This document shows, piece after piece, positions 12,180-24,924 of a stretch of DNA of 64,000 nt. Made by a program: the position numbers and the translations under genes. Origin of the DNA: Saccharina japonica (lineage: Eukaryota > Sar > Phaeophyceae > Laminariales > Laminariaceae). Location of the stretch: the NCBI GenBank assembly GCA_008828725.1, contig MEHQ01002939.1:124001-188000 (forward strand). The letters are read 5' to 3'. Each line of letters opens with the position of its first letter. The first letter of the stretch is position 1. The notes under the pieces are model-generated. The model was not told the DNA's origin, did not search any database, and saw only the letters and a program-made list of their open reading frames with translations.

Positions 12180-13440
12180 TGGCCATCCTCTATCTCCTAC
12201 CAGTAGGGAATAGCGATCGTTTTCTCGCTATGATCTAGTAGACTAAACTTCTCCATGTCGCATTCGTCTATTTTCCTCATCTCCAACACATCAACCCGGT
12301 GCTCTTTTATTTTCACATTTCATATCCTCCCACAATGCGAATTCTACTCTCTTTTGCCTTGCCGCAAGGGCCCATGTATAACGTATGTGCATCTTCTTCC
12401 TCCTCCTCTCGACTGCTGGTATAATACCTCTTTCTTATTTCTGGCAGGTCCACAGGTCCCCTAGACGGAATTGCAGTTTAAGCGTCTTCGGGTACGTAAG
12501 TCTATTGGGCCGTGCAAAAAAATAATAAACGTATTTTCATCCTCATCTCCTCTTAAACTCCCGTATATCTCTAAATAACAGCTGTTTTGCCTTTCCTATG
12601 AGAATGATACGTATTCGATTTTAGTAGTCTGTTGTTTTTTAAGAGTTGTATTTAGCTCATAATCAGAATTTATCCTATAATATATGTTCATCGATGGCAG
12701 GCATCGATCCACAAAAAAACTAATTCGAAGTCAGCCTTGCAAGGCTCGTAAAACAGAGGACATATTATATAAGTGGATTGGTGTTTAGGGGCGAGGCAAG
12801 GCTCGCAAAACAGAGGGTATAAGGGAATTGGTATTTAGAGGCGAGGTACCTCGCCCATAAGTCCCGATTTTCTTGGATATCGATGAAAATAATAATAATC
12901 TACGATATCTTGAGACTGCCGACGCCGATTCTGATTTTTTTTGTCGTCGACGGATGTCACAATTGACAATAGTTTATAGTGTAAATTTTGACTGAGAGGG
13001 AAGTACATCCCTTACAATACAAAACCCAATACTTTCGATTATCATTCTCATCGGAAAGGCATTTCTCAATTAGGAAAATCGGCTGTTTAATATTTTCCCC
13101 CTTCCACCTTGCCAGTCTTTTTTAGCGCTACGTAGTATGTTGTGTCTGTCTTGTACCCCCCAAACTTCTCCATGGACAGCAGTATGTCCTCTTCCTGGTT
13201 TCCTCCTTTTTCCTTCCGTACCTTCTCGACCACGTTATCCCACTCCTACTTCAGCTCGCCCTTTTGCCACACCTTCTCCCATACCGCGCTATAGTAGCTG
13301 TGACTGGCACCCTCTTTATCGGCATGCTCCTATTGCCATTTCAACTTGCTCACGCCCCTATTTGTTTCAAGTGGGTACATTCCCAGCTCTGGTCTGAGTA
13401 CAGTACTACTGCAATTCAACGTATAGCTTTGGTACAACCA
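12180..13440 (-). pseudogene. LINE 3'-region remnant, interrupted
   Basis: Two blocks, about 12180-12480 and 13140-13440, match on the minus strand the 3' half of the LINE at 53590-54870; for example TATTGCCATTTCAACTTGC and GTGGGTACATTCCCAGCTCT have close counterparts there. The blocks appear in LINE order. They are separated by about 650 bp of AT-rich DNA with a two-copy tandem repeat of roughly 55 bp near 12740-12850. Frames are broken, so this is a dead copy. Confidence 0.6.
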
Positions 13441-15639
13441 CACTATTCAGAATACATCGATCGGGAGGGGGGGGGGGTGATCACCTCTCTCTGCACGATC
13501 TTGCTCGGGCTCGAGCCCTCGCCGGCATGGTATTCGGTGGCAAATATTTACAAGGATACTATACAAGAGTATTGCCTTTCAGCTTGTACTCTATATATAC
13601 CATGTACCTGGTAGAGCCTACGCAGAGTCCTATATACCAGACAGAGTGGGGCCTACACGAAGCTATGTATGGTTGACGTTTTGCCCCCTTCTTGGCGCAT
13701 GGGGATACAGACTACTACTACTTACTGTAGCATTTGATAGCAGTACGTAGTGGGTAGTATACAGTGGGGGCCCGGTGTTAAGAAACGTCAATTAGGCTTC
13801 CAGGATCAAAGGCTTATTTCGTGTGCCCCCACTAGCAACATTGACGGCATTTCTTATATGATGATTCTTAGTTTTCTCGACTAATATTATAGTTTCAGTG
13901 TTTCTTATTTCTTATGTATATATGCCGTGAGAACCACATATCACGTTGACATTGTACAGGTCAGCCGGAACCTAATACCTTGGATATGCGGGTACTCTCT
14001 CGACCTCCCCAATCAACAAACCTCTAGCTCAATCAAGCCTGCCAGGCACTTTACGTATACCAAGTATATCTCTAGCAATCCGATAGCTCCTCCTTTTCTT
14101 TAACGCTAACTATTACGGGGGACCATAGTAAATAGGACCTATGGTGCACACAAAAACCTATATGCCAACCTATTTTTACCAACAATATTTGGTCCTATTT
14201 ACTATGGTCTCCCGTAATAGCTTGGTCAAGCCTTCGAGCGAGGTGCTGGAAAGGGCCATGGCACCTACAGCAGTAGAACGTGTACAGTATGGCGGACGCC
14301 GGGTCTGGGTGCTCAAATGCGCGATGCCCACGGCCCACCAGGGCGTCAAGGCAAAGCCGTACGAAATGAAGAGCGCCCAGTGTTTCCTATTATTAGCGTG
14401 TGGCGATTGGCGTGTGTACCAGCGTGATGCTGACCACAGCGGTTTCCACTTTTTCTTTTTTATTTTCCCATCCGCAGGGCACATTTCGCTTGTGATGAAA
14501 CTGTAAAAAATAAAACTGTCGGGGAAAAACTAAAAATTAAGAAAATTAAATAACGAGGGCTGTGATCAGACTTTTATCACTTGGTTTTGTGAGGAGGCTA
14601 GGTATAATAGGACAGGGTATCCCTAGCCAGGTCAGCCTATGGAACGGGTACTCGTTGGTACTCACGTGTGTTGTTTGCGTAGAGACAGAAGAAGAGCAGG
14701 TTTATTCCGTTTGGGTGATGAACGACTGAGACAAAAGGGGAAGAGCATCTGGGAACCGCCCTGGTTCCCATCTGAGATACGCCTTCCAAGTAATACCAAT
14801 ACGATCCAAATACCTGATACCAGGTATTTACCAAACGTTTCCACATCATACCAGCAGTACCATAACAGTTTATTTTTACTTTTCTGTACGATACTCGTAC
14901 ATAGCACGCCTGGAAGGTTTTAACGTTTAGCGTTTCTTATTCGGTGCCACGCTCCGGACCGACCTCATTTCTTAAATTGGATGGAACGACAATTACTGCT
15001 GTTTCTTATATATAGCATTTTCTTATTTCGTTGCCCGTTTTGAGCTGTTTTTTTGTCACAATCTCAGCCTCTGTTTTTAACAGAATATTTATTAAATACG
15101 GGCCCCCACTGTATACATACGTAGGCCAACTCTCTCTCACCCACTTTATAGTTTCGCCCCCCTCCCCATTCACATCGCCTTCCACTCATTCGTATACACC
15201 CTCCTCATGGATCATAGGGAATAACCACACAGCGTTATGATTACGTCTGCCGTTACATTATTTACACTTACACCGAGCTTTACACCTCCCCCCCCCCCTC
15301 ATCATTGATTGCACAGAATAAGAACCCCCAACGTTTTTCCCTGATGATGTACGAGTGTACATTGTGCTGTGTACTTTGTTTGCCCTCTGTCCAATCATGA
15401 CCTCTACTGCTGCTCTGACTTCTCCTACCATACGTGGCAGTATTTTCAGGACAACAGCAGTGCGACGCACTCTCCTCTACGCACTTTTGTGCGTGTGTGC
15501 TTTGCGTGGCTCTCTCCCCTCTCCCCTATATATGTGTCAAGTTGTAACGCCGCTTAATAGTTCCCAGTGACTTTAGGAGCTGGGTTATGTCAGGCAAATG
15601 AAACTTTTTCCTATCATCCCCCCGTTTTTCCTACGTACA
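13441..15639. other. Intergenic, AT-rich, no gene seen
   Basis: No exon with family resemblance was found. The stretch includes the palindromic element at 14111-14219 and scattered short open frames only. Confidence 0.4.
14111..14219. repeat. Palindromic MITE-like element, copy 1
   Basis: Arms of 27 bp (left TATTACGGGGGACCATAGTA, continuing AATAGGA) are inverted with one mismatch at the right end (CTATGGTCTCCCGTAATA). The centre reads CACACAAAAACCTATA. A diverged second copy lies at 43758-43880. No target duplication was identified. Confidence 0.65.
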
Positions 15640-16375
15640 AATGGCTTGAAGTGTGCAGGTACACCTATTATTATTGGCAACCTATTTTACGTATCACCTA
15701 TTTTTGGCTTCAAGTGTACCTATAAATGGCTCGAACGATCAGTTTTTGGCAACTGAAATATAGATAGACGGCCACACCAGATGCCGGGGGTGTCAACAGC
15801 CGACCGTTCCTGTCAACCAGATGTTATATTATTAGTCGTTTGGGCCACATGCCTTTAATGGGTGTGATCGGGATGCAGAGAAACAGCAATGACGATTGTT
15901 TTTTTTTATTATTATTTGCCTTCCGACAATGTGCAGGGTATTATTCATTCAGAATGAAAAAGCTGACACACTTCGTCGAATACCACCACTCTCATTCAAC
16001 AACTTCTTCTCCTCCTCTGCGTGTACTCTATAGAATACGCACCCTTTACCCAATTATTGTACCTGCTATATATCTATTCGCCGTGCTTCCTACTCCGCAT
16101 CTAGGTTTCCATGCCATTATGCTGAAACTACGATACACATACTGTAGTGCAGTATATAGTAGGAGAAACTTTGGTACATACAAGGGGCTTCGCCGGCGGC
16201 CTGGACGGCCGAGTAGCCGAAAATAGGTGCACCTACGCCCTTTGAGCCATTTGTAGGTACAAAATGGAGCGCAGGCCCAGTATCAGGCGGCCCAGGAAGA
16301 CGTTTCCGGTGTACATTACGCAGTGTACCTATAAATAATGGATCAAAGTGCGTAGGTATACCTATTTTTGGCTCG
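15640..16375. repeat. Inverted-repeat region with AGGTACACCTATT-type arms
   Basis: ACAAATGGCTTGAAGTGTGC followed by AGGTACACCTATT at about 15640 is inverted and diverged at 16224-16256 (AATAGGTGCACCTACG, GAGCCATTTGT). Further related arms lie at 15700-15735 and 16326-16375. This could be a nested DNA element; the ends are unresolved. Confidence 0.4.
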
Positions 16376-17113
16376 TGCCCTTTCTTTTTTGTTTATTGTG
16401 CTTTTTGCCGTTGTGTCCTGTACCCTGTTGTGCGCGTTCGACCCCATCTTCTTTAGGTAGGTCGCGTTCTTTCTCGCAGGGTTAGGGTTTTTTTGTGGGC
16501 GTCTTTTTTGGACAGAGCGCGTTCTTTCTCGCAGTGTTAGTTTTTTTTGTGGGCGTATTCGCGCACGGTGGGGGGGGGGGGTTATGCGCGAGTTGCGTGC
16601 GTTTTCCCTTACGAGTCGGCGGTGTTGTGATGCAGCGTAGTTTCCTCCTTTTTTTGGCGCGTTTGCTCCATGCACTTGATCAGGGGGGGCGGTTCGGGGA
16701 CTCGTGTGCGCGTCTGGCTTTTCTCCTCCCAACGCCCGTGTCTTCGCCGTGTTTTCCTGTTTTTTTTCCGCGTGGGGTCCCCCGTCTTCACCTGGGCACC
16801 GACTTCCGGTTGTGCTTCTGCCGTTGATTTGTTGATTTTGTTATTATTATTATATTTGCCATCCGACAATGTGCAGCATGATCTTCAGCGTTGATCACTC
16901 ATGAAATTCCCAAAAGCAGAAAACCACGGAAACCAAGGAAACCTATGCGTACAGTCTAACACCCTTCTATGTCTGCTTCCCGCCAAGATTTATCCACAAT
17001 ACTCCATTTGTTGTTCTTGCTCTCTCCTTGTTCCCAATATGCACTATTTACGTTCAATTATTAAGGCCTAAGCCGCATCCAAGCTCCATCCCCACGCCAT
17101 CGGTGTGGGTCTG
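16376..17113. other. Intergenic, no gene seen
   Basis: T-rich and G-rich low-complexity sequence. A duplicated GTTCTTTCTCGCAG motif occurs near 16467 and 16521. No supported exon. Confidence 0.4.
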
Positions 17114-19234
17114 TCATCCCCCCCCCCCGCTCCTCCTCGCTTCCTGGCGGCCCCTGAGCTGAAGTCTGAAGCGCGAAACCCTCCTGGAAATGGCGACCTG
17201 TGTGGTCACCGAGACGATTTGCAACAGGCGTTCTTTCACCACCCCTTTCCTAGCCATCGACCCACCGTCCCTCCCCCCCACAACACTAGCAGCCAGCTGG
17301 TCGATGAAAGTGCTGCCCGCTACCCCGAGACGCCCAAAGCTTTCCACCGCTAAAGTGGTAAGTTTGTGACTCCGTTCGTCGAAGGACACATGTCCCGGAC
17401 GAGCGTAGTGTTGGCGCTTGCGCACCTCGTAGGTAGAGGCAGCTGATCCATCGTGATCAGCACTGCCTCCTCGCAGGTGTACCTGCGCTTGAGGGTCAGC
17501 ATGGTTGACGTCCAGCAGGATGGACTTCTCCCTGTACTCCCTGTTTGGAGCGTCCCGGAGACCTCCTCTCCTGACTACAATGTCCATCCGCAGATTTCGG
17601 TCTACAGTGAACGGTTCGCCCACGGATCTACATTATTTGACTTTTTCGTGGCGCGTGTCGCGACATGCCGCGACACGCCGCGACACATGCCGCGGCGTGT
17701 GTCGCGACGCGTCGCGTTACGTGTCGCGACGCGTCGCGACGCGAAACGTTACGTGTCGCGTCGCGCCGCAAAACGCGACGCGTCGCGACGCTGTTTTCGG
17801 AAAACCGATTCGAACCGGATGACAAGGTTAAACGCCTCTATTGACCATAACGGCATGTTTGGGTCTAAAGCGTACTGTTTATATGTGGGTTCCGAGCCAC
17901 AACCACAGCACACGGGGTGACGTGATTTCAAGGTGTTAAACATTGTTGTGAAGAATAACCACTACACCAGCGCCCCTGCCAAAAAGACAGGTCCCATCAG
18001 GATATGATCCCATAAGAGCCTTCTGGTTAAAAACCGTGAGGAGCGAAGCGACGAACCACCCTATACTGGTGCAGGCGCGAAGCGCAAGGTCTACCCTGAT
18101 CCCACAGTAATACCGGCCAGTAAACCTGGAGACTACACGTCCCCTCCTAAAAAGATGATCTACGTGAACCTCGTCACGCTCGTCGCGGCAGGTGTCGCGG
18201 CAGGTCGCGACGCGTCGCGACGCTTGCCGCGACGCGTCGCGACGCTTGCCGCGACACCTGCCGCGACACCTACCTGCCACGACGCGTCGCGACACTTGCC
18301 GCGACACCTGCCGCGACACCTGCCGCGACACCTGCTGCGACGCGTCGCGACGCGTGCCGCGATGCGTGCAGCGACGCGTCGCGACACTTGCCGCGACACC
18401 TGCCGCGACACCTCGCGACACCTCGCGACACCTGTCGCGACACCTGCCGCGACACCTGTCGCGACACCTACCGCGACACCTGTCGCGACACCTGCCGCGA
18501 CACACGCCGCGACACGCGTCGCGAACGTCGCGGCATGCCGCATAGGGCCGCGACGTGTCGCGGCATGTGTCGCGAAAAAGACAAATAATGTACATCCCTC
18601 GGTTCGCCGCTCTCTACTTGGTGTTGAATTCCCAGACGCTTCAACGTGCGGGACATTGCGTGGACGAGCGGCTGATGTTGGTTTACTTGCGCACCTGCCC
18701 TGGGACAGATGCGTGCGTGGCGGGTGTCCACGTTGACTGCATCGCAGCAGGGGCACCTCACTGCTACGTGTTCCTCGATCCCAATGAAACGTCTTCCCAT
18801 GCCCACGAACTCTGCGGCGGGTATGACACGTAGTGAATCCGTTGGGTATGCCCGAAGGCATGTTGTGGCTCCTGCCCACTGTAGACTCCTATAGCGAGCC
18901 TTGGCGAAGGCCTTAGTCTCGGTCCCCCCAGCGGGTCGCCTGGTCCGGGGGGGCGAGCCGTCTCCGGTAGCTCCTCCAGCGGAGCAGTGTGGGCAGCGTG
19001 CCGTCCCTGATTCACCAGCTTGCCCAGCTTCTGTTGGGCTTTTCGTGTGTTGGTGGTTACGGCGTCATGCGCCGCCAGCATGTCGGTCTCTGGGGCCAGG
19101 TCCCCCTCTGCCCTGTGAGCCCATACCAGCCAAGATTCAGGGACGATGCCCGCCATCTCTTCCTTGGTCACCCCCCATGTGTCGCGGATCTCCCGCAAGC
19201 TTGATCTCCCGCAAGCTTGATCCAAGCTGAGCAA
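17114..19234 (-). pseudogene. LINE-type retroelement C-terminal remnant, split by an insertion
   Basis: On the minus strand 17114-17623 reads as an open C-terminal segment (DRNLRMDIVVRRGGLRDA, RKRQHYARPGHVSFDER, LAVESFGRLG). The piece just upstream (18806 down to 18609) has a zinc-knuckle-like CPCC...H...CPR pattern ending VESGEP. The two pieces become contiguous when the 979-bp element at 17621-18599 and one copy of its target duplication are removed. Further upstream (to about 19234) the frame is shifted but still protein-like (LREIRDTWGVTKEEMAG). This layout resembles the C-terminus of non-LTR retroelement polyproteins. The copy is dead through the insertion and frameshifts. Confidence 0.6.
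17621..18599. mobile_element. Non-autonomous Mutator-like (MULE) element with CGCGAC-rich interior
   Basis: Terminal inverted repeats of about 30 bp (left CACGGATCTACATTATTTGA; right, inverted, AGGGATGTACATTATTTGTC; both continuing CTTTTTCG) are flanked by a 9-bp direct duplication CGGTTCGCC (17612-17620 and 18600-18608). A 9-bp target duplication is typical of Mutator-like elements. The interior has no transposase. It carries arrays built from GCGACACCTGCC and TGTCGCGACGCG units at 17645-17800 and 18183-18570, partly inverted relative to each other, around about 380 bp of unique sequence. The insertion interrupts the retroelement remnant. Confidence 0.75.
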
Positions 19235-20366
19235 TGATGCTCGATCCTGGGAGCCCCCTCCTCACTTTGATTCCGAGCGGGCCTGTGAGGTCTGCTAGAA
19301 CCTCCGGCAGGATCCCCACCCTGCTCCCAATTGAGGCAGACATTCGCCTCGCTTCTGTCGTTATTGTTGGTACCGCTCCATGATTGTTTTACAGGCCCTT
19401 TTATTATGTACCCTGCTGGTGCTTTTTGCACACGCACATCGTCTTCCAGCGTGTCTTTCCGGTAGCCTGCTTTTGTCATGGGCGGCATTTTTCGTTAATA
19501 CCCAAAACACAACAACAAACGACCTCTGCTTCTTGCGTTTCGATGGGCTTCCTATCTCGGACGCGTGGTATGCTGCTGTCTATACTGTTCACCTTCTTTG
19601 TGTCTGCATCCTTTGGCGTGCATTCTACGGCATTGTTTATGTTTCCCCCCCGTTTTTTCCTGTCTTGCACCATTTCACACATACATGTAGTATGTGGCCA
19701 TTCGTCTATTCGCCAAGGTCGAAAATATTTTGACCTTCCGGAAGGTGTATACTTGAAAAGGTAGTCCCCTGATTTATCTGTGTACCCGGAAAGGTCGAAA
19801 TCATTTCAACCTTCCCGAGGTCAGTGCCTTAGTCAAGGTCGGACCTAGCGTCATGACTACGCTTAGCGGGGTCTGAGCCTTAGCGTGGTTGGTACCCTTA
19901 AGATTGTCAACCTTATCGATGTTGTTTTCATGTACCCAAAGTGTACCCGTAAGATTGGTGGCAGTGATGGCATTGTTGTAACCGTTACAAGGAATCTAAG
20001 CACGACGCCTCTTCGGCATTTAACAGGAGATACTCGAGGAAATACTGCTTCATGCATTATTTGTTTTCTCAACCCACGCAAAAATAGTTTGACAGACAGC
20101 CTTGACGCTTGACAAACTTCACTCATGATCGTCAACAGACATCTTTGCTCGTGAGTAGTCCGCCTTGTGCCATAGCCTCCCCGGAATTACGTCACTGGGA
20201 CCGGCGTGCATCTGCCCTGCACGCGGCTGATATATGGAAACCCACTCTCACAAAACATCAAACATCACCGCTCCGACGCGTACGTTTGGTAGTACATGCT
20301 CCGGGGAGAGAGGGAAAACATACTGGGCATGACCGCGCCGCACCTACGAGAATACTTGAGGAGACG
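19235..20366. other. Intergenic region upstream of the TerC gene
   Basis: No coding exon recognised. The frame open before the first ATG of the TerC gene extends back to about 20109, so the 5' UTR or an extended N-terminus could lie here. A 16-bp direct repeat GATCTCCCGCAAGCTT occurs at the left edge (about 19188-19219). Confidence 0.4.
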
Positions 20367-23300
20367 ATGACCACCACCTACTCGCGAGCCCGTGGGGTGG
20401 TGCCTCACGAAAATGGCACGGAACAACGTGGCGGCCCCCCAATTGTCCGCAATGCCTTCGGCCCTAGCGGGAGAGCCGACAAAAACAACAGCAGCAGTAG
20501 TGCTGCGAGTATTAGCAGTAGTATCGGCAAAGCGGGTGGCAGCAGCGCCCATGCGCGGCTGGGCAGCACTGCTGTGAACGGTGGGCACTCTCTCGCGTAC
20601 ACCTACGCGCCGTTAGAGCACTCCTCCGAATCAAGCTGGCACCAAATTCCGAAGAGCCTGGCGAGTGCTGTTCTGGGAGTGGATCCGTGCAGCACGGCGA
20701 GTACTGCTGTTGGCGACCATGCTGCCGGCGGCGATGGCGGCGGCGGCAGCGCAGGGGGGGCGATGTCGCACCAATCGAAAACGTACCAGATGGCCGTGAA
20801 ACGCACGGTGATGTCCGTCGCGTTGAGTTGCTGCTTCGGGTTCGCTACTATGGTCTTCCGGGGGAGGCAGTCGGGGCTGGAGTTTTTTGCGGGGTATCTG
20901 GTCGAGCAAAGCCTCAGTGAGTACGAGATAATACACGTAACGGTACAACATGTCGGACGTGTACGGTGTGACAGAGTTTGTCTGTATACGTAAATGTAGC
21001 GAGTCGTTTTGTCTGTGGGGGCACTTTTGATTGCTGCCCCGCTGCAGCCACCACTTGTATGCATATACAGCAGCAGGCAGGCCAGCCACTGGTCACCAGC
21101 GAGTTATGAACACAAGCTGCAAGTACACGTACAAAAATAGTACGTAGCGGCAAGTAGTAGTGTTTACGGCAGGCTCGACAATTTGGTTGGGAAACCACAC
21201 TGACTCCTTGTTGCCTCACCTTTCCGGGAAATTTCCCGCGTGGTCGGGGTTGGGGTTACGAGGGTTAGGGTTTAAAGTCAACGCAACCATTTTTCCGAAG
21301 ATGGGCCAAGGTCTAAACTCCACGTATGCAGGCCTCCGCAGACATGCAGCACTACTTAGCAATAATGGTCCGTGGTCTGTAGAGCCTACATATGTACCTA
21401 GACCATGATCTCTGCATGAAGTTTGGCCTTTACCCGCCAACCAACACTATTTACTTGTGCTCTGTAGGACACCAAACTATCGATACGTATATACGTACGT
21501 ACACACCTGGTATGTGGTACAACATTTTACGTAAAAAACCGTGCGAAGTACACGGTGAACAGCAGCAGCCGGTGATGCCTCCGGCGGTGGTGCTACTGCT
21601 GCTGTAGTCCTTAGAAATATCTGCACCACTGCAACGGTCGTCAAAAACGCGGCACCACGATACTACGTACGTACAATACGTGCTTGGTACGCTATACCAG
21701 CTGCCAGGTACACATCAATCAACATATTTCGTAATATTTCTGTATTTTCTACGTACGTGTGATACGTCGTCGAACGCGTCTCGACCAACGTTCCCTCCCC
21801 TCTTCTCCCACCCCCCTGCTCCGTCTCGAAAGGGATGCGTGGTCAATGGTCAAATGGCTAAGGCAAGCAACAAATGAGTATGCCCGGCGTCGGTTGGCAA
21901 CGACGCTGTAAAACACGCCACTCGCTGCGTGAGCTAGACAACCAGGGTGCCGTTTTTTTTGTGTTTTGTTTTTTTGGCGGTCACCAAAGCTGGCGGTCGA
22001 GTAGATCATTTGTGCGGGGTGGAGAACCTTTGTTCCGCACAAGGGGAATGGTCGTATCACGTAGTGTTAATATGGTAAGGCGTCCGCGAGGCAGTTACAC
22101 AGTAAAACACATTGCTGTCTCCGGAAGTGGCCACACCAGAAATTAAATTAACTCATTGAAGCTGTCGTCCATATGCAAGTCCGCCTCAGAGGCGGTTCTT
22201 AGCAGGATGCAGCTCACCCTCCATGCGACTCGCCCAATACCCCACGGCGTTTCGCGCTTGGTGCAAGCAATGTCTGCCTGGTTGGTGAAAACCCAACGCG
22301 CTCCGTTCCGGCATTGTAGGGATGCGAGGGTCTATGGTCATATGACTACGGCCGTGCACAACATGAGTACACCCCCCCCCCCCCCCCCCCATCTGAATCT
22401 ACGAAGGTGTGGACAACCTGTTCGTCTTCCTGATGACATTCGACTACTTCCAAGTGCCCTTGGAGCACCAGCGGCGGGTGCTGACGTGGGGAATCGTGGG
22501 GGCGGTCCTCATGCGAGGCGTTATGATAGCGTTCGGCGTGGCCGTGGTGAAGAGGTTTCAGTGGATAACCCTCGTCTTCGCCGCGATCCTGCTGGTGTCC
22601 TCCTACAAGCTGCTCGTCGAGTCCGACGACGAAGACCACGACCTTAGCCAAAATACGCTCGTCAGGTATTTGTTTTTCACGTCACACGGAGAAAGCGGTC
22701 ACGCGATGGATGCTCTATCTTTGTTACTTTATGCTGCTCGGTAGTATGAATAGTGGCGGTGACGTCGTTTTGAATCTTCAAATATGTGTATAATGCATTC
22801 CCCGTGTCTCTCAAGATAGTGTAGTCGCAGAATGTCGCTAGGATGTCGCTCAAGCAGGAGTATTTTGTAATTTGTCGTCAGTTTGTGTGTGTCTGTTGAG
22901 GTCGTAGGGAATTTGGAGAATTTTGTACGGTCAGTATATGAAGCTCGGTCGGCGGTCGTAGAACCGGCTTCAGCCAGCTCGAAAGGCGCCCCTATTATTT
23001 GGCGTGGTGTCACTTGGAAAGTCGCGTCCGCTCGTTATTATTATTTTCAGAACTGCATAGCTTATCCTACACTAATTCCAAGTAGTTTGTCCCCAAAAAC
23101 GTGGGACCGGTTCTTAAGGGGTTAATAGTCTACTCGTGTGCACCAACTAGTTTCTGCGACGGCTTTTTACGTAGCAGTAGTAGGAGTAGTAGGAATACGA
23201 GACGAGGAGGAGTTTTGCGGGGTGGAGTTGAAACGTTGGTTTGGGGTGTGAAAGAAGAGGCTTCCAAGCAAGCTATCTGGGTTGTGGGCGTTTTTAGTTG

Positions 23301-24924
23301 GGGGTGCTCGCTCCTGCACGCCGTAAAATGTTACCAGCCTGAACTCCCTGTCTCCGTCTGCAGTGAGCTGCAACTTGTAATTTATTCGCTGCACGTCATG
23401 TCATCGACTGGCTGGCTGGCTTCTCCTCTCCCGCATACGCAAACTACACGATCCCCATTCTAGTTCTAAGTAGTGTGTCCTCCAAAACCGTTGGTGCGGT
23501 TCTACAGGGGGCATGACCCTTCTGCTGATGCCAGGGTAGGGTGCGTGTATCCCATTTTCATTCCAGGTACGTCGTAGTATGGCCCCCAAATGAAGGGACG
23601 GGTCCGAGGATCGCCTCTGTTTTAACTTCAGTCTGTCGATGTTTCCGTGGTGATTTGTCGTCTCCCACCGACCGAACCGCTGTATGCGTACACCTCGTCG
23701 TCAAACCCAACACTTTTTCTTTTTTTTTTTACTCCCTTGCGGATCCCCCAGGTTATCGAAGAGGCTTGTCGGGGCCGTGGATGAGTACGACGGCGACCGC
23801 TTCTTCACCAAGATCGGCGGCAAAGGGAAGACGGTGGCTACGCCCCTACTGCTCTGCTTGGTGTGCATCGAGCTCAGCGACTTCGTTTTCGCGGTAGATT
23901 CCATTCCGGCGGTGCTGGGAGTGAGCCAGGTAAGAAAAAAAAATGCCGATTAGGTGCCCATTTTCCCATTTTTTTCCCATTGGGTCTGTAAGAAGAGGAG
24001 GCGGTGTGAATACCGTAACGCCTCCAATATGCCACGCCAGGCACGTTGTATTCGAGGAAAGCCAGAGTGTGATTGCAGGGTGGGTTGGACGCCCATCAAG
24101 CCTGTGCTACGTAGCCCCCTTGTCCCTCACGCGCCATAAGTTTTATTATTTTATCGGTAGCGTTTTTCGTCCCAAAAAAATGAAGAATTGTTTTATTGCT
24201 CATCGGAAGGTGATACCCTTTGTGGACTGATGTGGGTATGGTGCCGCAGACTCCCACAACGGCTTCTCCTAAAAGCACATGTAGTGGTTCGCGCTCCCGA
24301 AAGCTTCACCTGGCCATCTACTCTTATGTTTTTACCCGCCATCTGCAAACCTCATACCGTATATACCTTGTATATACATAGCCGCTCTTTTTTGTCGACA
24401 GCTTGAGGGCATGTCGGGGGAGTTGCGTGCGCGCACACTGTTTGCTTATTACGCTTGCCCACATTTGGCTGCTCTATTCTCAACGTCACCAACTGCGCTT
24501 GTGAAACGTGCGAGCAATTTTGACGTTTTGTTTCCCGCTGTCCGGGCCTGTCCGCAAAATCCGTCGCCCCGCACAGGATCCCTTCATCGTGTTTTCGAGC
24601 AACCTGTTCGCCATCATGGCTTTGCGGAGCATTTACGTCATCATCGCGCAAGCAGTGAGCCAGCTGCCGTACCTCAAGCCTGCCGTGGCTCTGGTGCTCG
24701 GGTTCGTTGGCTGCAAGATGCTGCTCGAGTTCGTCCACATCAAAGTCAGCACCGGCGCGAGCTTGCTGGTCGTGCTGTGTCTCATCGGCGGGGGGGTTGG
24801 CTTGAGCTTGTTGGCTCGCCGACATCAGGCGCCGGCTGTGCGACATAAGAGAAGACAGAGCGGGGAGGTCCTATCTCCCCGTAGTATTGGGGGGGTGAGA
24901 GGGAGCTCTGGTTCGTTCGTTTGA
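20367..24924 (+). CDS. terC: TerC-family integral membrane protein
   Basis: Four exons join in phase: 20367-20916, 22407-22665, 23752-23929 and 24577-24924 (TGA), giving about 444 residues. The N-terminal 150 residues are Ser/Gly/Ala-rich and low-complexity. The TerC fold follows: FFAGYLVEQSLS joins SVDNLFVFLMTFDYF across intron 1, then membrane helices in AVLMRGVMIAFGVAVV, the acidic VESDDEDHD loop, the signature CIELSDFVFAVDSIPAVLG in exon 3, and DPFIVFSSNLFAIMALRSIY in exon 4. TerC proteins are multi-pass membrane proteins linked to tellurite resistance in bacteria, to Mn export in related families, and to thylakoid biogenesis in plants; the role here is not settled by sequence. The start is the first ATG in frame. 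No transit peptide is certain. Introns carry dispersed repeats, and part of the locus is repeated at 60690-64000. Confidence 0.88.
21818..21890 (+). repeat. Short poly-C family member (tail nearly absent)
   Basis: GCTCCGTCTCGAAAGGGATG then TCAATGGTCAAATGGCTAAG ends in ATGAGTATGCCC, with only three C. It lies in TerC intron 1, immediately left of the segment shared with 59639 onward. Confidence 0.6.
22128..22392 (+). repeat. Long poly-C-tailed repeat
   Basis: Runs from CACACCAGAAATTAAATTAA through CTTAGCAGGATGCAGCTCAC and CGGCATTGTAGGGATGCG to ACATGAGTACA and about 20 C. It lies at the 3' end of TerC intron 1, so its tail abuts the exon 2 acceptor region. Confidence 0.7.
23052..23128 (+). repeat. 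CCAAGTAGTTTGTCCCC repeat
   Basis: ACACTAATTCCAAGTAGTTT then GTCCCCAAAAACGTGGGACC lies in TerC intron 2. A more diverged copy follows at 23452-23516 and an inverted close match lies at 31163-31262. Confidence 0.6.
23452..23516 (+). repeat. CCAAGTAGTTTGTCCCC repeat, diverged
   Basis: CTAGTTCTAAGTAGTGTGTC then CTCCAAAACCGTTGGTGCGG is a degenerate copy in the same intron as the one at 23052. Confidence 0.5.

Noticed and set aside
17936-18879. Arg/Cys/Ala-rich open frames of 190-240 residues on both strands
   Set aside because: They are translations of the CGCGAC arrays in the MULE-like element; several frames stay open because of the repeat, not because of coding.
21255-21270. TTAGGG-like telomere repeat
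   Set aside because: Only one or two units (also near 16478); too few for an interstitial telomere array.
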